Numbered from the stretch's first letter, positions 8,714 to 20,642 are shown. The stretch: 64,000 bases of DNA from Senegalia massiliensis (GCF_009911265.1 NZ_QXXA01000005.1:1-64000); one strand, 5' to 3'. Translations and numbers: made by a program. Notes: generated by a model from the sequence alone, not told the origin.

Positions 8714-9037
8714 TTAGTGTTTATTTTGTTTATCTATATATTCTGCCCTGCAATCCCAAGAACAAAAATATTTGTTTTCATCTTCTTCTAATACAATATA
8801 TGCATTGTCTTTATTTACATCTTTATTACATATAGGATCTGTAACATATTCTATTTCTTGTTCTACTATTTTCTGTGTTTTTGATTCATCTATTCCAGCT
8901 TTTTCTTGATCATTTTTTATTTCTTCTAATTTTGCTGCTATTTTCTTTCTATTTACTAATGCATATATTATTCTTATAGTATTAGTAAATATTACATATA
9001 ATAAAAATACTCTAAAAGCTCCTGTTAGAAGTTCCAT
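8714..9037 (-). CDS. Membrane-anchored YHS-like metal-binding small protein
   Basis: 107-residue protein: an N-terminal membrane helix (about residues 5-25), a basic/acidic coiled linker, then a C-terminal cysteine-containing unit DPICNKDV ... YFCSWDCRAEY. This pattern (three Cys, the last two as CxxxC) resembles a YHS/TRASH-type metal-binding domain. No enzyme function can be read. The ribosome site GAGGTGATAAT precedes the start. It sits between a TetR regulator and a zinc metallopeptidase, so metal supply or sensing for that protease is a reasonable but unproven idea. Confidence 0.7.
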   Translation of the reverse strand: MELLTGAFRVFLLYVIFTNTIRIIYALVNRKKIAAKLEEIKNDQEKAGIDESKTQKIVEQEIEYVTDPICNKDVNKDNAYIVLEEDENKYFCSWDCRAEYIDKQNKH

Positions 9038-9048
9038 ATTATCACCTC

Positions 9049-9612
9049 TTAATATTTTTCTATATTTTCATATATAACCCATAGATAATTGGATAAATAA
9101 TCTATATTTTCTTCATATTCCTCTGGATGTTCATTCATCATTGTTATAACTGTTACTAATATTGTTTGTAATAGTCTAATTTGATATTTACATTTTAATT
9201 CTTCATCCTTTTCATCAATTGATATGATTTTCTTTAGTCTTAATAATAATTCTTGTTTTATATTTATTTCTTGATTATTAAATTTAGAAGATCTAATTAA
9301 ATGCTTCCCCATTCCTTTTCTTTCGTAAATTTCATCATATAATATTTGAACAAATTTTTTAATTTTAGTTTGCTTATTTAAGTTTCCATATATTATATTA
9401 TCTAATTTTTTAAATGTATCTATCCAACTTTTATTAAATACATTTAAGAATAATGTTTTTTTATTTGGATAATAATTATATAATGTACCTACTGCTATTC
9501 CAGATTTTTTTGCTATTATTTTCATATCAACATTTTTATACCCATGTTCTGAGAATAGATCAAAAGCAGAAGTAAATATTTTATCTTCAATTCCTTCTAT
9601 TATTTTAGGCAT
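9049..9612 (-). CDS. TetR/AcrR-family transcriptional regulator
   Basis: 187-residue regulator with an N-terminal TetR helix-turn-helix: FDLFSEHGYKNVDMKIIA followed by SGIAVGTLYNYYPNKKTLF. The C-terminal ligand domain is not specific to a known ligand. It is the first gene of the operon with the YHS-like and YugP-like genes (gaps of 11 and 14 bases). A perfect 11-bp inverted repeat overlaps its own -10 box, so it almost certainly represses its own operon. Confidence 0.92.
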   Translation of the reverse strand: MPKIIEGIEDKIFTSAFDLFSEHGYKNVDMKIIAKKSGIAVGTLYNYYPNKKTLFLNVFNKSWIDTFKKLDNIIYGNLNKQTKIKKFVQILYDEIYERKGMGKHLIRSSKFNNQEINIKQELLLRLKKIISIDEKDEELKCKYQIRLLQTILVTVITMMNEHPEEYEENIDYLSNYLWVIYENIEKY

Positions 9613-9637
9613 GTAAAAATCCCCTTTATACTATATA

Positions 9638-9686
9638 ATTATTATGAACCTATATTCATAATAATATATTTTTGATTTTTTGTCAA
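9638..9686 (-). promoter_or_regulatory. sigma-A promoter with overlapping TetR operator
   Basis: Minus strand: TTGACA (9681-9686), 17 bases, TATTAT (9658-9663). A perfect 11-bp inverted repeat with a 6-base spacer (9638-9648 and 9655-9665) covers the -10 box and the expected transcription start. The TetR gene starts 25 bases further on. This is the classic layout for autorepression. Confidence 0.75.
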
Positions 9687-9699
9687 TAGAAAGCAAAGA

Positions 9700-9721
9700 G
9701 ATTCTTCTATATAGAAGAATC
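9700..9721 (-). terminator. Palindromic terminator of spoIID
   Basis: A perfect 22-base palindrome one base beyond the spoIID stop codon. The following T tract on the minus strand is short and interrupted (TCTTTGCTTTC), so termination may be partial. Confidence 0.55.
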
Positions 9722-9722
9722 C

Positions 9723-10775
9723 TTATTTCATCATTGAATTGTTAATTGGCGAAATTTCTACATCTGTATAATAGTGTTTTAATATTTCTTTGTAACTACT
9801 ACCTTTTTCTGCCATTCCATTTGCTCCCCATTGACTCATTCCTACTCCATGTCCGTTTCCAAGTGTTTCTATAGTGACTTCACTTTTTTCTTTATTTATT
9901 GTTATAGTAAAGTTTGTAGAATTAAATCCAAATAATTCTCTGAGCTCACGACCTGTCATTGTTATTGTACCTATTTTTAATTTATCTACTCTACCTGTAG
10001 ATGTTCTTTCTAATAGTTCAATTCTTTTTTCTATATTTTCTTTTGTAATATTTATATTAGAATATTTATCCTTTAGCTTCTTTACAAAATCATCTATTGA
10101 AACTTTAAAATTATCCTTTACGCTAGGTGAATCTGTTTCATAAGGACTTTCTACTGGTCTTAAATATGGTTCTGCTGATGCAAATACTTCTTCAGATGCT
10201 TCTGTCATTCCACCACTTGATGAATGAAATAATGGTTCTGATATAATCTGACCATCATATGAAATAATTTCTCCTTTTGTATCATCTACTGCTTGTTCTA
10301 TTTTAGGAAAAAGTTTATCCATCCACTCTTTTCCATGAAGCTCTAATAATTTTTCTTGTGAATACCAAACCTGATCATGAATTGTATTACAAAGGGGGGC
10401 TTCTGGATGCTCCTCTGGCCTGTATCCATTGTTATATGCAATTATTTTTGAGATAGCATATGTTCTTGCTGCCACGGATTGTGCTTTTAATGCTTCTTTT
10501 TCAAATTTTGCAGGCATTTCACCAGCTACTACCCCTTTTATATATTCTTCAAGATCCATATTTATTATATTCTTTGTTTTAGTATCATATATATCTACTG
10601 ATACATCTAAGGAGTCCACTATATCATTCTTTTTATTATCTATCTTTATTTTGTCTATCATTCCTTCGTTATTATCTTCATCCCATGTAAATAATATTAT
10701 AATAGGAAATATTATAATCAGAAATATTATAATTCCTACTAATCCTAAAAATGACTTCACTATATTTTCCCCCAT
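9723..10775 (-). CDS. spoIID: Stage II sporulation protein D (SpoIID), lytic transglycosylase
   Basis: 350-residue membrane-anchored peptidoglycan enzyme needed for forespore engulfment. An N-terminal membrane segment (about residues 10-30) is followed by the SpoIID domain with LEEYIKGVVAGEMP, the catalytic-Glu region, QSVAARTYA, SSGGMTEASEEVF and the late GHGVGMSQWGANGMA. Length is normal. It follows murA, as in B. subtilis. A good sigma-E-like promoter lies 50-80 bases upstream, agreeing with mother-cell expression. Confidence 0.95.
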   Translation of the reverse strand: MGENIVKSFLGLVGIIIFLIIIFPIIILFTWDEDNNEGMIDKIKIDNKKNDIVDSLDVSVDIYDTKTKNIINMDLEEYIKGVVAGEMPAKFEKEALKAQSVAARTYAISKIIAYNNGYRPEEHPEAPLCNTIHDQVWYSQEKLLELHGKEWMDKLFPKIEQAVDDTKGEIISYDGQIISEPLFHSSSGGMTEASEEVFASAEPYLRPVESPYETDSPSVKDNFKVSIDDFVKKLKDKYSNINITKENIEKRIELLERTSTGRVDKLKIGTITMTGRELRELFGFNSTNFTITINKEKSEVTIETLGNGHGVGMSQWGANGMAEKGSSYKEILKHYYTDVEISPINNSMMK

Positions 10776-10827
10776 TCCTCTTATGGTTAAATTTTTACCT
10801 ATTCTTCCTATTGATTCTTATTTAATA

Positions 10828-10855
10828 TACTTATGAATAAGAAATAGCAAATATG
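10828..10855 (-). promoter_or_regulatory. Candidate sigma-E promoter of spoIID
   Basis: Minus strand CTCATATT-like -35 (core CATATT at 10850-10855), 14-base spacer, and CATAAGTA (10828-10835). This resembles the sigma-E pattern with the usual spacing. It is about 50 bases before the spoIID start. Confidence 0.45.
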
Positions 10856-10952
10856 AGTAAAAATTTTGAATGATTTTACTGGGGAAATATACGGTATTTC
10901 CCAGGAAATTGTCATGGGAAATAAATTATTGTCGACTTTGTTTTGTTAGGCA

Positions 10953-10982
10953 ATAAAAAAACAGAAGCTATTAAGCTCCTGT
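10953..10982 (-). terminator. Terminator of murA
   Basis: 9-bp stem (10961-10969 with 10974-10982, one G-U pair in the RNA), 4-base loop, followed on the minus strand by seven T residues. The first stem arm includes the last codons of murA. Confidence 0.85.
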
Positions 10983-12251
10983 TTCCATTTCTGTTTCTAC
11001 TCTTTTAATTTTTGCTCCTAAATTAGTAAGTTTTTGTTCTATATTTGAATATCCTCTATCAATATGATGTATTTGATTTACTTCAGTAATACCATCAGAT
11101 ATAAGTCCGGTAAGTATAAGTGCAGCTCCTGCTCTTAAATCTGTTGCATTTACAGGTGCTCCTAAAAGTTGCTCTTGTCCTGTTACTATTGCACTTCTTC
11201 CATCTATTTTGATGTCTGCACCCATTCTCCTAAGTTCATTTACATGCATAAATCGATTTTCAAATATTGTTTCTATTATTACACTTGTACCTTCTGCCAT
11301 ACTCATCATTGCCATAACTTGTGCTTGCATATCTGTTGGAAATCCTGGATAAGGAAGTGTTTTTACATCTACTGCTTTTATAATTTTTGGTGCTACTACT
11401 CTTAAAGTATTATTTCCAACTTCAGTAAATTCTATATTAGATTCTTTAAGTTTAGATATTATAGATTTAACATGATCAAGTTCAATGTTTTCTATTGTAA
11501 TATCTCCACCTGTCATAGCTGCTGCCACCATATATGTTCCAGCTTCTATTCTATCTGGTATTATTGTATGATTGCAATTTTTTAATTCATCTACTCCATT
11601 AATCTTTATTGTATTAGTACCTGCACCTTTAACATCAGCACCTAATTTATTTAAAAAATTAGCTAAATCTACTATTTCTGGCTCTTGAGCTACATTTTCA
11701 AGTATTGTTTCTCCTTCTGCCATTACTGCTGCCATCATTATATTTTCTGTTGCTCCCACACTTGGAAAATCTAAATATATTCTATTTCCTTTTAATCTAT
11801 CTTCTACTTTTGCTTCTACATATCCATGACCTACTTCTATTTCTGCTCCTAATGCTTTAAATCCTTTTAAGTGTAAATCTATAGGTCTTGTTCCTATTGC
11901 ACATCCACCTGGCATGGATATTCTTGCTTTTTTTAATCTTGCAAGAAGTGGACCCATAACCAAAAATGATGCTCTCATCTTAGTCATAAGTTCATATGGT
12001 GCTTCTGAATTATTTAAATTTTTAGCATTTATATTATATGATTCATCACTTGTTTTTTCTACAGTTGCTCCAAGTGAATTTAGTACTTCTTTCATTACGT
12101 TTACATCTCTTAAGTTTGGTACTTCAGTAAGTTCACATTTATCTGTTGATAATAATGTTGCTGCCATAATAGGTAGAGCTGAATTTTTTGCTCCACTTAT
12201 TCTAACTTTCCCCTTTAATGGAGGGCTTTTTTCTACTATGAGTTTTGGCAC
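10971..12251 (-). CDS. murA: UDP-N-acetylglucosamine 1-carboxyvinyltransferase
   Basis: 426-residue enzyme for the first committed step of peptidoglycan synthesis: transfer of enolpyruvate from PEP to UDP-GlcNAc in the cytosol. [17 protein letters not shown] at the N-terminus binds the nucleotide sugar, and the catalytic cysteine is in [15 protein letters not shown], so it should be sensitive to fosfomycin. Length is normal. It lies between ywmB and spoIID, the position of B. subtilis murAA. Confidence 0.97.
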   Translation of the reverse strand: MPKLIVEKSPPLKGKVRISGAKNSALPIMAATLLSTDKCELTEVPNLRDVNVMKEVLNSLGATVEKTSDESYNINAKNLNNSEAPYELMTKMRASFLVMGPLLARLKKARISMPGGCAIGTRPIDLHLKGFKALGAEIEVGHGYVEAKVEDRLKGNRIYLDFPSVGATENIMMAAVMAEGETILENVAQEPEIVDLANFLNKLGADVKGAGTNTIKINGVDELKNCNHTIIPDRIEAGTYMVAAAMTGGDITIENIELDHVKSIISKLKESNIEFTEVGNNTLRVVAPKIIKAVDVKTLPYPGFPTDMQAQVMAMMSMAEGTSVIIETIFENRFMHVNELRRMGADIKIDGRSAIVTGQEQLLGAPVNATDLRAGAALILTGLISDGITEVNQIHHIDRGYSNIEQKLTNLGAKIKRVETEMETGA

Positions 12252-12321
12252 CTTTTTTCCTCCTTATTATACTTTTTATCCTTTTGTTCTATAAATGCCC
12301 AAAACACAATTCCAACTTTTG

Positions 12322-13122
12322 CTAATATCCACCGTCAATAATTGGAGTTGCAATGAAGATATAAGTTTTGTCTTCAGTATAATTATGCCTCATAGCGATA
12401 TTTAAATTCATCTTATTCTTACCTGTATATATATGATTATCTATATTTGGTGAATAGGCACTAATACTTAAAATATCTGGATTTTTATATTCTTCAACAA
12501 TTCTTGCATCTACTGTTTTTGTTATATGGGATATTATATTAAATTTTTCTTCAGTTTTTATATTTCCTTCAAATGTTCCTATTACTTTTGAAGTTATATT
12601 TGGTGTTGTATTGTATTCTTCAAATATTTTTTGGACATTACTTTCAATTTTTTTATAATTATTAACATTCTGAGATATTATGTTAACTATTAAATCAGTC
12701 CTATTAAGATTACTATATTTGTCCTTGTATGTCAAAACATTTATTGTGACAAATCTGTTATTTTTATCCACCCCAGAGACTATGATTTTTTTATTATTTT
12801 CACTTTCTATATACTCTAGACTATACAGCTTTTTTGTAGAGTTTAATTGTTTAATATTATTATTGCTTTCAAGCTCACCTATTATATTAAACTTATTTTT
12901 AAAGTCTTGTCCTAATTTTTTAATATCTTTTTCAGACATAAATTCTTCATTTATTGTACCTTGAGCTTTTATGCTTATTTCTATTAAGTTTGCATTTATA
13001 TTATTAAATGCTGTTACAATTGGTTGCTCTAGGTTATTCCTTATACTAGCTGATACTGTATAGTTTGATAAAGCTAAAATAAATATTAATATTATAGTTA
13101 TTATTAACCTTTTACCATCCAT
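12322..13122 (-). CDS. ywmB: YwmB-like secreted protein (DUF1779)
   Basis: 266-residue protein with an N-terminal membrane/signal segment (about residues 3-22) and an exported domain that resembles the YwmB family (two-domain, TATA-box-binding-like fold, function unknown). I use the ATG at 13122 because AGGGAG lies seven bases upstream; a TTG at 13155 has no ribosome site. Its position between atpC and murA matches B. subtilis ywmB, which is the strongest support because the sequence itself is weakly conserved. Confidence 0.72.
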   Translation of the reverse strand: MDGKRLIITIILIFILALSNYTVSASIRNNLEQPIVTAFNNINANLIEISIKAQGTINEEFMSEKDIKKLGQDFKNKFNIIGELESNNNIKQLNSTKKLYSLEYIESENNKKIIVSGVDKNNRFVTINVLTYKDKYSNLNRTDLIVNIISQNVNNYKKIESNVQKIFEEYNTTPNITSKVIGTFEGNIKTEEKFNIISHITKTVDARIVEEYKNPDILSISAYSPNIDNHIYTGKNKMNLNIAMRHNYTEDKTYIFIATPIIDGGY

Positions 13123-13396
13123 AATACCACTCCCTAAAAATATAGGGAAGAGCAAGATATGTGGTAAAAATGTTAAAGGGGGACAAAAACATTTTTACAT
13201 TCTGTGTACTCTTCCCTTTCAATAAATAGTATTGACAATGTAACTTGTCCTTTATACATTTTTTTATTTAAATTTTTAGAGAAAAGTAATGTATTGCTAT
13301 GATGTTCTTACCCAATAAAAAAAATAATTAACATTTAATATCTAGCTATAATATTATATCAATCATATTATTAATTGTCTAATATTTATTAATAAA
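13123..13396. other. Intergenic region between atpC and ywmB
   Basis: About 270 bases without a gene. On the minus strand a good sigma-A promoter (13353-13381) would give ywmB a leader of about 220 bases. I see no recognisable riboswitch or terminator in that leader. The plus strand has TTGACA-17-TACATT at 13232-13260 but no gene follows it. Confidence 0.5.
13353..13381 (-). promoter_or_regulatory. sigma-A promoter of ywmB
   Basis: Minus strand TAGACA (13376-13381), 17 bases, TATAAT (13353-13358). It lies just downstream of the atp operon terminator and is the only clear promoter upstream of ywmB. Confidence 0.55.
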
Positions 13397-13430
13397 TTCA
13401 AAAAAAAGATAGGTAAATTTACCTATCTTT
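13397..13430 (-). terminator. Terminator of the atp operon
   Basis: Perfect 13-bp inverted repeat without spacer (13405-13430), followed on the minus strand by a run of eight T residues. It abuts the atpC stop. Confidence 0.9.
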
Positions 13431-13832
13431 TCATCTTCTTTTCATATTTATTCTATTTATAGCTTTTTTAAGTGCAATCTCTGCTCTCTGTGCATCCATA
13501 TCACTTTCTTTTCTCTTTAATCTTTCTTCTGCACGCTTTTTAGCTAATTCTGCACGATTTAAATCTATTTCTTCTGGCCATTCTGCTGCATCTGTAACTA
13601 TTGTTGTTTTCGTTTTTGTAACATCTAAATAGCCTTCTGCAACTGTTGCCTCACGATATTTACCATTTTGTTTTATCTTTACTCTGCCTATTGCAAGAGG
13701 TGTTACATAAGGAGTGTGATTTTTTAATATTCCCACATCACCTTCTAAACCCCTAACTACTACCATTTCAACTTCATCTTCAAAGAATTTTCTATCTGGA
13801 GTTACTATTTCGAGATCAAATGTAGCTGACAT
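13431..13832 (-). CDS. atpC: F-type ATP synthase epsilon subunit
   Basis: 133-residue central-stalk subunit. The N-terminal beta-barrel begins FDLEIVTPDRKFF and contains LEGDVGILKNHTPYVTPL; the C-terminal helical hairpin (about residues 90-133) is the usual inhibitory domain. It is the last gene of the atp operon, ten bases after atpD, and is followed by a strong terminator. Confidence 0.96.
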   Translation of the reverse strand: MSATFDLEIVTPDRKFFEDEVEMVVVRGLEGDVGILKNHTPYVTPLAIGRVKIKQNGKYREATVAEGYLDVTKTKTTIVTDAAEWPEEIDLNRAELAKKRAEERLKRKESDMDAQRAEIALKKAINRINMKRR

Positions 13833-13842
13833 TTTATCACCT

Positions 13843-16136
<2,294 letters not shown>

Positions 16137-16161
16137 CTAAACACCTCTTTTCTTTAAAAGC

Positions 16162-17676
16162 TTACATAGTTTTTTTAAATTCTTCTTTGAAATCTTCTAT
16201 TCCTTTTCTAAGAATTTTTTCGTCTTCTTCTGAAAGCTTTCCATTATCTATAATTGATTTCCCTATTTCAGGATGATTTGTATCCATATATTTAATAAAT
16301 TCTGATTCAAATTCTTTTACCTTTTCTACTGGTATATCTCTTAAGTATTTTTTAGTTACAGCGAAAAGTATCATTACCTGATGCTCTACATTTACTGGTG
16401 AATATTGAGGTTGTTTTAATACTTCCATTATTCTCTCTCCACGATCAAGAGCAGTTCTAGTTTCTTTATCTAAATCAGAACCAAATTGTGCAAATGATTG
16501 AAGATCTCTGTATTGTGCAAGGTCAATTTTAAGTGTCCCTGAAACTTTTTTCATTGCTTTAATTTGTGCATCTCCACCAACACGAGATACTGAAAGTCCC
16601 GCATTTATAGCAGGTCTTTGTCCTGATGCAAAAAGGTCTGTCTCTAGGAATATCTGTCCATCTGTAATTGATATAACATTTGTTGGAATAAATGCTGAGA
16701 TGTCTCCTGCTTGAGTTTCTATTATTGGAAGTGCTGTCATAGAACCTCCACCATAATCTTCATTTAACCTTGCTGCACGTTCTAAAAGTCTTGAATGAAG
16801 ATAGAATACGTCTCCAGGATAAGCTTCACGTCCTGGTGGTCTTCTAAGAAGTAAACTCATTGTACGATAAGCTACCGCATGTTTAGAAAGATCATCATAT
16901 ATTATAAGTACATCTTTACCATTAAACATAAATTCTTCACCCATTGCAGCTCCTGCATATGGTGCTATATATTGAAGTGGAGCAAGCTCACTTGCTGTTG
17001 CTGAAACTATTATAGTATAGTCCATTGCTCCTCTTTTTTGTAAATTCTCATATATACCTGCAACAGTTGATTTCTTTTGCCCGATTGCAACATATATACA
17101 TATTACATCTTGATCTTTTTGATTTAATATTGTATCTATTGCTATTGCTGTTTTACCTGTTTGTCTATCACCAATGATAAGTTCTCTCTGTCCACGTCCT
17201 ATAGGAATCATAGAGTCAATTGCTTTTATTCCTGTTTGAAGTGGTACAGATACAGATTTTCTTGTTATAACACCAGATGCTTTTTGCTCTACTGGTCTAT
17301 ATTTATCTGATTCTATTGCACCTTTTCCATCTATGGATTGGCCTAGAGCGTTTACTACTCTACCTATCATTTGATCCCCTACTGGAACCTCTACTATTCT
17401 TCCAGTTCTCTTTACAGTATCGCCTTCTTTTATGTTATCATCAGATCCAAGTAACACACAACCTACATTATCTTCTTCTAAGTTTAAAGCCATACCATAT
17501 ATTTCACCAGGGAATTCAAGAAGTTCTCCTGCCATACAATTTTCAAGTCCATATACCCTGGAGATACCATCTCCAACTTCAAGTACACTTCCTACATCTT
17601 CTACGTCTATTCTTTTTTTATAATTTTTAATTTGCTCTTTTATAATTGAGCTAATCTCTTCAGGTCTTAGGTTCAC
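16162..17676 (-). CDS. atpA: F-type ATP synthase alpha subunit
   Basis: 504-residue non-catalytic F1 subunit. The P-loop [15 protein letters not shown], the segment [23 protein letters not shown] and the arginine-finger region [11 protein letters not shown]-like ([19 protein letters not shown]) are present. The gene overlaps the end of atpH by four bases (ATGA-type junction), indicating coupled translation. Confidence 0.98.
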   Translation of the reverse strand: MNLRPEEISSIIKEQIKNYKKRIDVEDVGSVLEVGDGISRVYGLENCMAGELLEFPGEIYGMALNLEEDNVGCVLLGSDDNIKEGDTVKRTGRIVEVPVGDQMIGRVVNALGQSIDGKGAIESDKYRPVEQKASGVITRKSVSVPLQTGIKAIDSMIPIGRGQRELIIGDRQTGKTAIAIDTILNQKDQDVICIYVAIGQKKSTVAGIYENLQKRGAMDYTIIVSATASELAPLQYIAPYAGAAMGEEFMFNGKDVLIIYDDLSKHAVAYRTMSLLLRRPPGREAYPGDVFYLHSRLLERAARLNEDYGGGSMTALPIIETQAGDISAFIPTNVISITDGQIFLETDLFASGQRPAINAGLSVSRVGGDAQIKAMKKVSGTLKIDLAQYRDLQSFAQFGSDLDKETRTALDRGERIMEVLKQPQYSPVNVEHQVMILFAVTKKYLRDIPVEKVKEFESEFIKYMDTNHPEIGKSIIDNGKLSEEDEKILRKGIEDFKEEFKKTM

Positions 17677-18239
17677 TTCATTTCCACCTCTTTCTTAGTT
17701 ACTGTAGCGTTATTTAGTTGTTTTGACATTTCATCTATTGTACCTTTAACGCTTGAATCTATAACCTTGTCGCCTATTTTTACAAGCACTCCACCTAATA
17801 CAGTTGAATCAACTTTATTTTCTAATTTTATTGTCTTATTTAATTTTTTAGATAATTCTTTTTCTAATCTTTCTAATTTTTCTTGTGCCATTTCAATTGC
17901 TGTTATAGCTTTTCCTTCTACTATTCCATATTCTTTATTGAAAAGCACAATATATTCATCTTTTATATCAGAAATATATTTTTCTCTTCCTTTATCTACT
18001 ATGATATATAAGAAGTTTAAAACTTCTTCAGTTATTCTATTTTTAAAAAGATTATTTAGAATATCTTTTTTCTCATCTGTTGAAAGTTTTGGATGCTCAA
18101 ATACAACTTTAAGTTCTTTTTCACTTTCAAATATATCTGATACTCCAATAATTTCTTCTTTAAATTTTTCTAAGTTTTCTTGTTCAAGGGCTACTTCAAA
18201 TAGAGCTTCAGCATATCTTTTAGATACTAATTCTGCCAT
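17673..18239 (-). CDS. atpH: F-type ATP synthase delta subunit
   Basis: 188-residue peripheral-stalk subunit of the OSCP/delta family: N-terminal six-helix domain beginning [13 protein letters not shown] and a C-terminal beta/alpha part with [21 protein letters not shown], which is the family signature. It overlaps atpF upstream by 13 bases and atpA downstream by four. Confidence 0.96.
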   Translation of the reverse strand: MAELVSKRYAEALFEVALEQENLEKFKEEIIGVSDIFESEKELKVVFEHPKLSTDEKKDILNNLFKNRITEEVLNFLYIIVDKGREKYISDIKDEYIVLFNKEYGIVEGKAITAIEMAQEKLERLEKELSKKLNKTIKLENKVDSTVLGGVLVKIGDKVIDSSVKGTIDEMSKQLNNATVTKKEVEMK

Positions 18240-18739
18240 TTTGATTCCCCTACCTCATCAATAAACTTATCAATCATCCCCGCATGGGCTTCTTTATCTA
18301 AATTTTTATCTATTACTTTGCTTGCAGCAAGCATTGCAAGTTCTACCACTTCATTTTTTAGTTCCATTCTAGCTTGCCTTTGTTCTCTTTCTATTTCTTT
18401 CTTAGCTCTATTTATCATATCATTTGATTCTTTTTTCGCGTTATTTACTATATCTTCTTTTATATCTTCTGCTTTTTTCCTTGAAGACTCTATAATTTCT
18501 TTTCCTTCACCTTTTGCATCTTCAATTTTAGCTTGATACTCTTCTTTTAATTTCATAGCTTCCACTTTTTCTTTTTCTGCTCTATCTAAATCATTTTGGA
18601 CACTTTCTTGTCTTTTATTTAAAGATTCCTTTACTGTATCCCATAAGAAATGTCTAAGCACAAGAAAAAGTACAAGTGTTGCTAATAATTGAAGTGTAAA
18701 ATTGAACGGATCAGGTAACACATGAATTTCAGGTACCAT
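18227..18739 (-). CDS. atpF: F-type ATP synthase b subunit
   Basis: 170-residue peripheral-stalk subunit: one N-terminal membrane helix (about residues 10-30) followed by a long highly charged coiled coil. A single b gene is present, so the stalk is a homodimer. It is separated from atpE by about 100 bases holding an RNA hairpin, and it overlaps atpH. Confidence 0.96.
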   Translation of the reverse strand: MVPEIHVLPDPFNFTLQLLATLVLFLVLRHFLWDTVKESLNKRQESVQNDLDRAEKEKVEAMKLKEEYQAKIEDAKGEGKEIIESSRKKAEDIKEDIVNNAKKESNDMINRAKKEIEREQRQARMELKNEVVELAMLAASKVIDKNLDKEAHAGMIDKFIDEVGESKWQN

Positions 18740-18795
18740 TCATAATCCTCCCTTCAGTAATTACTGACATTTTAATTAGTTTTAGCTACAACAAT

Positions 18796-18825
18796 AAGAG
18801 ATGGGAAGGTGTTCCCCCACCTCTT
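18796..18825 (-). other. Intercistronic RNA hairpin between atpE and atpF
   Basis: On the minus strand a 10-bp stem (18816-18825 with 18796-18805, one G-U pair) closes a 10-base loop. No T tract follows, so it is not a standard terminator. A hairpin 3' of atpE could stabilise the upstream message or slow transcription, helping the excess of c subunit required for the ring. Confidence 0.5.
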
Positions 18826-18840
18826 TAAATTTATTATTTT

Positions 18841-19146
<306 letters not shown>

Positions 19147-19170
19147 TTAATATCTTTTAAAAAATTAATC

Positions 19171-19851
19171 TTAGTCATCCATTGCCATTGATACAAATAC
19201 CATTGTAAGCATAATAAATATAAATGTTTGAATTAATCCTGCAAATAAATCAAAATAAGCATGAAATACAGGAGTTACAACTGGTGCAAAATAACCTACT
19301 GCACTATATAAAAGTCCCATTATAATAACACCGGATAATATATTACCAAACAAACGGAATGATAGTGATATAGGGTTTGCAAGCTCACCTATTACATTTA
19401 TTGGAAATAAAAATGGTATTGGTTCAAAGAATCCTTTGAAATAACCACCTAGTCCTTTGCTCTTGATACCAAAATATTGTGTCAATATAAAGGTAATTAT
19501 AGCTAATGCTAGTGTTACATTATAGTCTGATGTAGGCGGAGCAAATCCAATTAATCCAAATAAATTTGCTACTGCAAGATAAAGTGCAAGTGTTCCAATA
19601 TAGGGAGCAAATTTCATCTTGTCTGGCCCCATAGTATCTTTTACTAGTTTTTCTATTTGCACAACTATTATTTCTACTATATTTACTATACCTGTGGGTT
19701 TCTTAGTAGGATCTGATGCCTTTATTTTCTTACTTACATATATTGCAAATAGGGACAACAATAATACTACTATCCATGAATTAATTACTGTTGAGTGTAT
19801 GTAAATTTCCTTACCCATAAACTCAAATAATATCCCCTTGATATTGTCCAA
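19171..19851 (-). CDS. atpB: F-type ATP synthase a subunit
   Basis: 226-residue membrane stator subunit with five to six membrane helices. The essential arginine is in GELANPISLSFRLFGNILSG. Start is TTG at 19851 with AGGAGG eight bases upstream. It carries ions to and from the c ring. Length is normal for Firmicutes. Confidence 0.96.
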   Translation of the reverse strand: MDNIKGILFEFMGKEIYIHSTVINSWIVVLLLSLFAIYVSKKIKASDPTKKPTGIVNIVEIIVVQIEKLVKDTMGPDKMKFAPYIGTLALYLAVANLFGLIGFAPPTSDYNVTLALAIITFILTQYFGIKSKGLGGYFKGFFEPIPFLFPINVIGELANPISLSFRLFGNILSGVIIMGLLYSAVGYFAPVVTPVFHAYFDLFAGLIQTFIFIMLTMVFVSMAMDD

Positions 19852-19884
19852 ATATATGACCTCCTCTCTTCAGTTTGTAAAGCT

Positions 19885-20268
19885 TTAGCTAGTTCTTTTT
19901 TTAACCATATCATAAAATGTATCAGACATTATGACTATTTTGACCATAAAAAAACCTAGCACTACTGTATAAAAATTTAAATAGTCGGCTAGTGCAGCTA
20001 TAGCAAGCACTATACCATAAATTATATATCTAGCCATATAGCTCCCTACAACATATGGCATAATTTTCGCTTGTGGCATCTTCATTGCTTTGGCTAGAGA
20101 CAAACTCATAAGTCTAAAATTAAGTAAGTTAATTATCGATCCAAAGATAAGACCTAAAATATCATCTTTAGGGTTTGGTATAGCAAGTAGTATTATACCT
20201 ATAATGATAAGCGTAAATATTATTACCCTTCTAAATATTTTGTATTCAGTATTTTTTGTTAAACTCAA
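19885..20268 (-). CDS. atpI: ATP synthase subunit I
   Basis: 127-residue membrane protein with four predicted membrane segments. AtpI proteins act as assembly factors for the c ring and often begin atp operons. The N-terminus (residues 1-15) is polar, then IFTLIIIGIILLAIP starts the first helix; PNPKDDILGLIFGSIINLLNFRLMS is family-typical. The start is TTG, preceded by AGGAAGTGA. It follows the AtpZ-like gene by four bases. Confidence 0.85.
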   Translation of the reverse strand: MSLTKNTEYKIFRRVIIFTLIIIGIILLAIPNPKDDILGLIFGSIINLLNFRLMSLSLAKAMKMPQAKIMPYVVGSYMARYIIYGIVLAIAALADYLNFYTVVLGFFMVKIVIMSDTFYDMVKKRTS

Positions 20269-20272
20269 TAGA

Positions 20273-20497
20273 TCACTTCCTATTACTCATCCTTGAAGTC
20301 ATTTTAAATAATGTCATAAATGCAGCCCCGACACCTAGTATTAAAAACACTATAAGAAAAAGTATATTTGTACCTAATTTTTTATCTAAAAAATTACCCA
20401 AAAATATACTTCCGATTATAGGTACTGCCATAGATATACCTATTTGTGTTATTAATGCTATATTTTCTAAAGCTTTAGAGGTGCTTTTCTTAGACAT
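20273..20497 (-). CDS. atpZ: AtpZ/AtpI-family small membrane protein
   Basis: 74-residue protein with two membrane helices (about residues 15-35 and 42-65) and the family motif GxxLDKKLGTN (GNFLDKKLGTN). It belongs to the AtpZ/AtpI family found at the head of many Firmicute atp operons, with suggested roles in Mg2+ supply or assembly. It is the first gene behind the operon promoter. Confidence 0.85.
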   Translation of the reverse strand: MSKKSTSKALENIALITQIGISMAVPIIGSIFLGNFLDKKLGTNILFLIVFLILGVGAAFMTLFKMTSRMSNRK

Positions 20498-20541
20498 TGA
20501 ACTCCTCCTATATATTTGAATAGTTAGACAATATATATTCT

Positions 20542-20607
20542 ATTATAATCCAAAAAGTTATTAATCTCAAGAAGAGTTTTGATAAAAATTTGATTTTATT
20601 TTGTCAA
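20542..20607 (-). promoter_or_regulatory. sigma-A promoters of the atp operon
   Basis: Minus strand. Proximal: TTGAGA (20565-20570), 17 bases, TATAAT (20542-20547), about 45 bases before atpZ. Distal: TTGACA (20602-20607), 17 bases, TATCAA (20579-20584). The proximal one is a strong match; the distal one is plausible. Confidence 0.7.
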
Positions 20608-20613
20608 TTTCCC

Positions 20614-20640
20614 ACAAAAAAAGCAGAGAGATCTCTGCTT
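20614..20640 (-). terminator. Terminator of the CoA-transferase operon
   Basis: Stem of about 9 bp (20621-20629 with 20632-20640) flanked by A and T runs; seven T residues follow on the minus strand. It begins three bases after the CoA-transferase beta stop. Confidence 0.85.
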
Positions 20641-20642
20641 TT

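Noticed and set aside
13232-13260. TTGACA-17-TACATT on the plus strand upstream of ywmB
   Set aside because: No plus-strand gene follows; it would read into the atp operon antisense. Probably chance in AT-rich DNA.
18227-18739. Long open frames on the plus strand across the atp, murA, rho and ppdK genes
   Set aside because: They are mirror frames of strongly biased AT-rich genes, lack ribosome sites and resemble no family.
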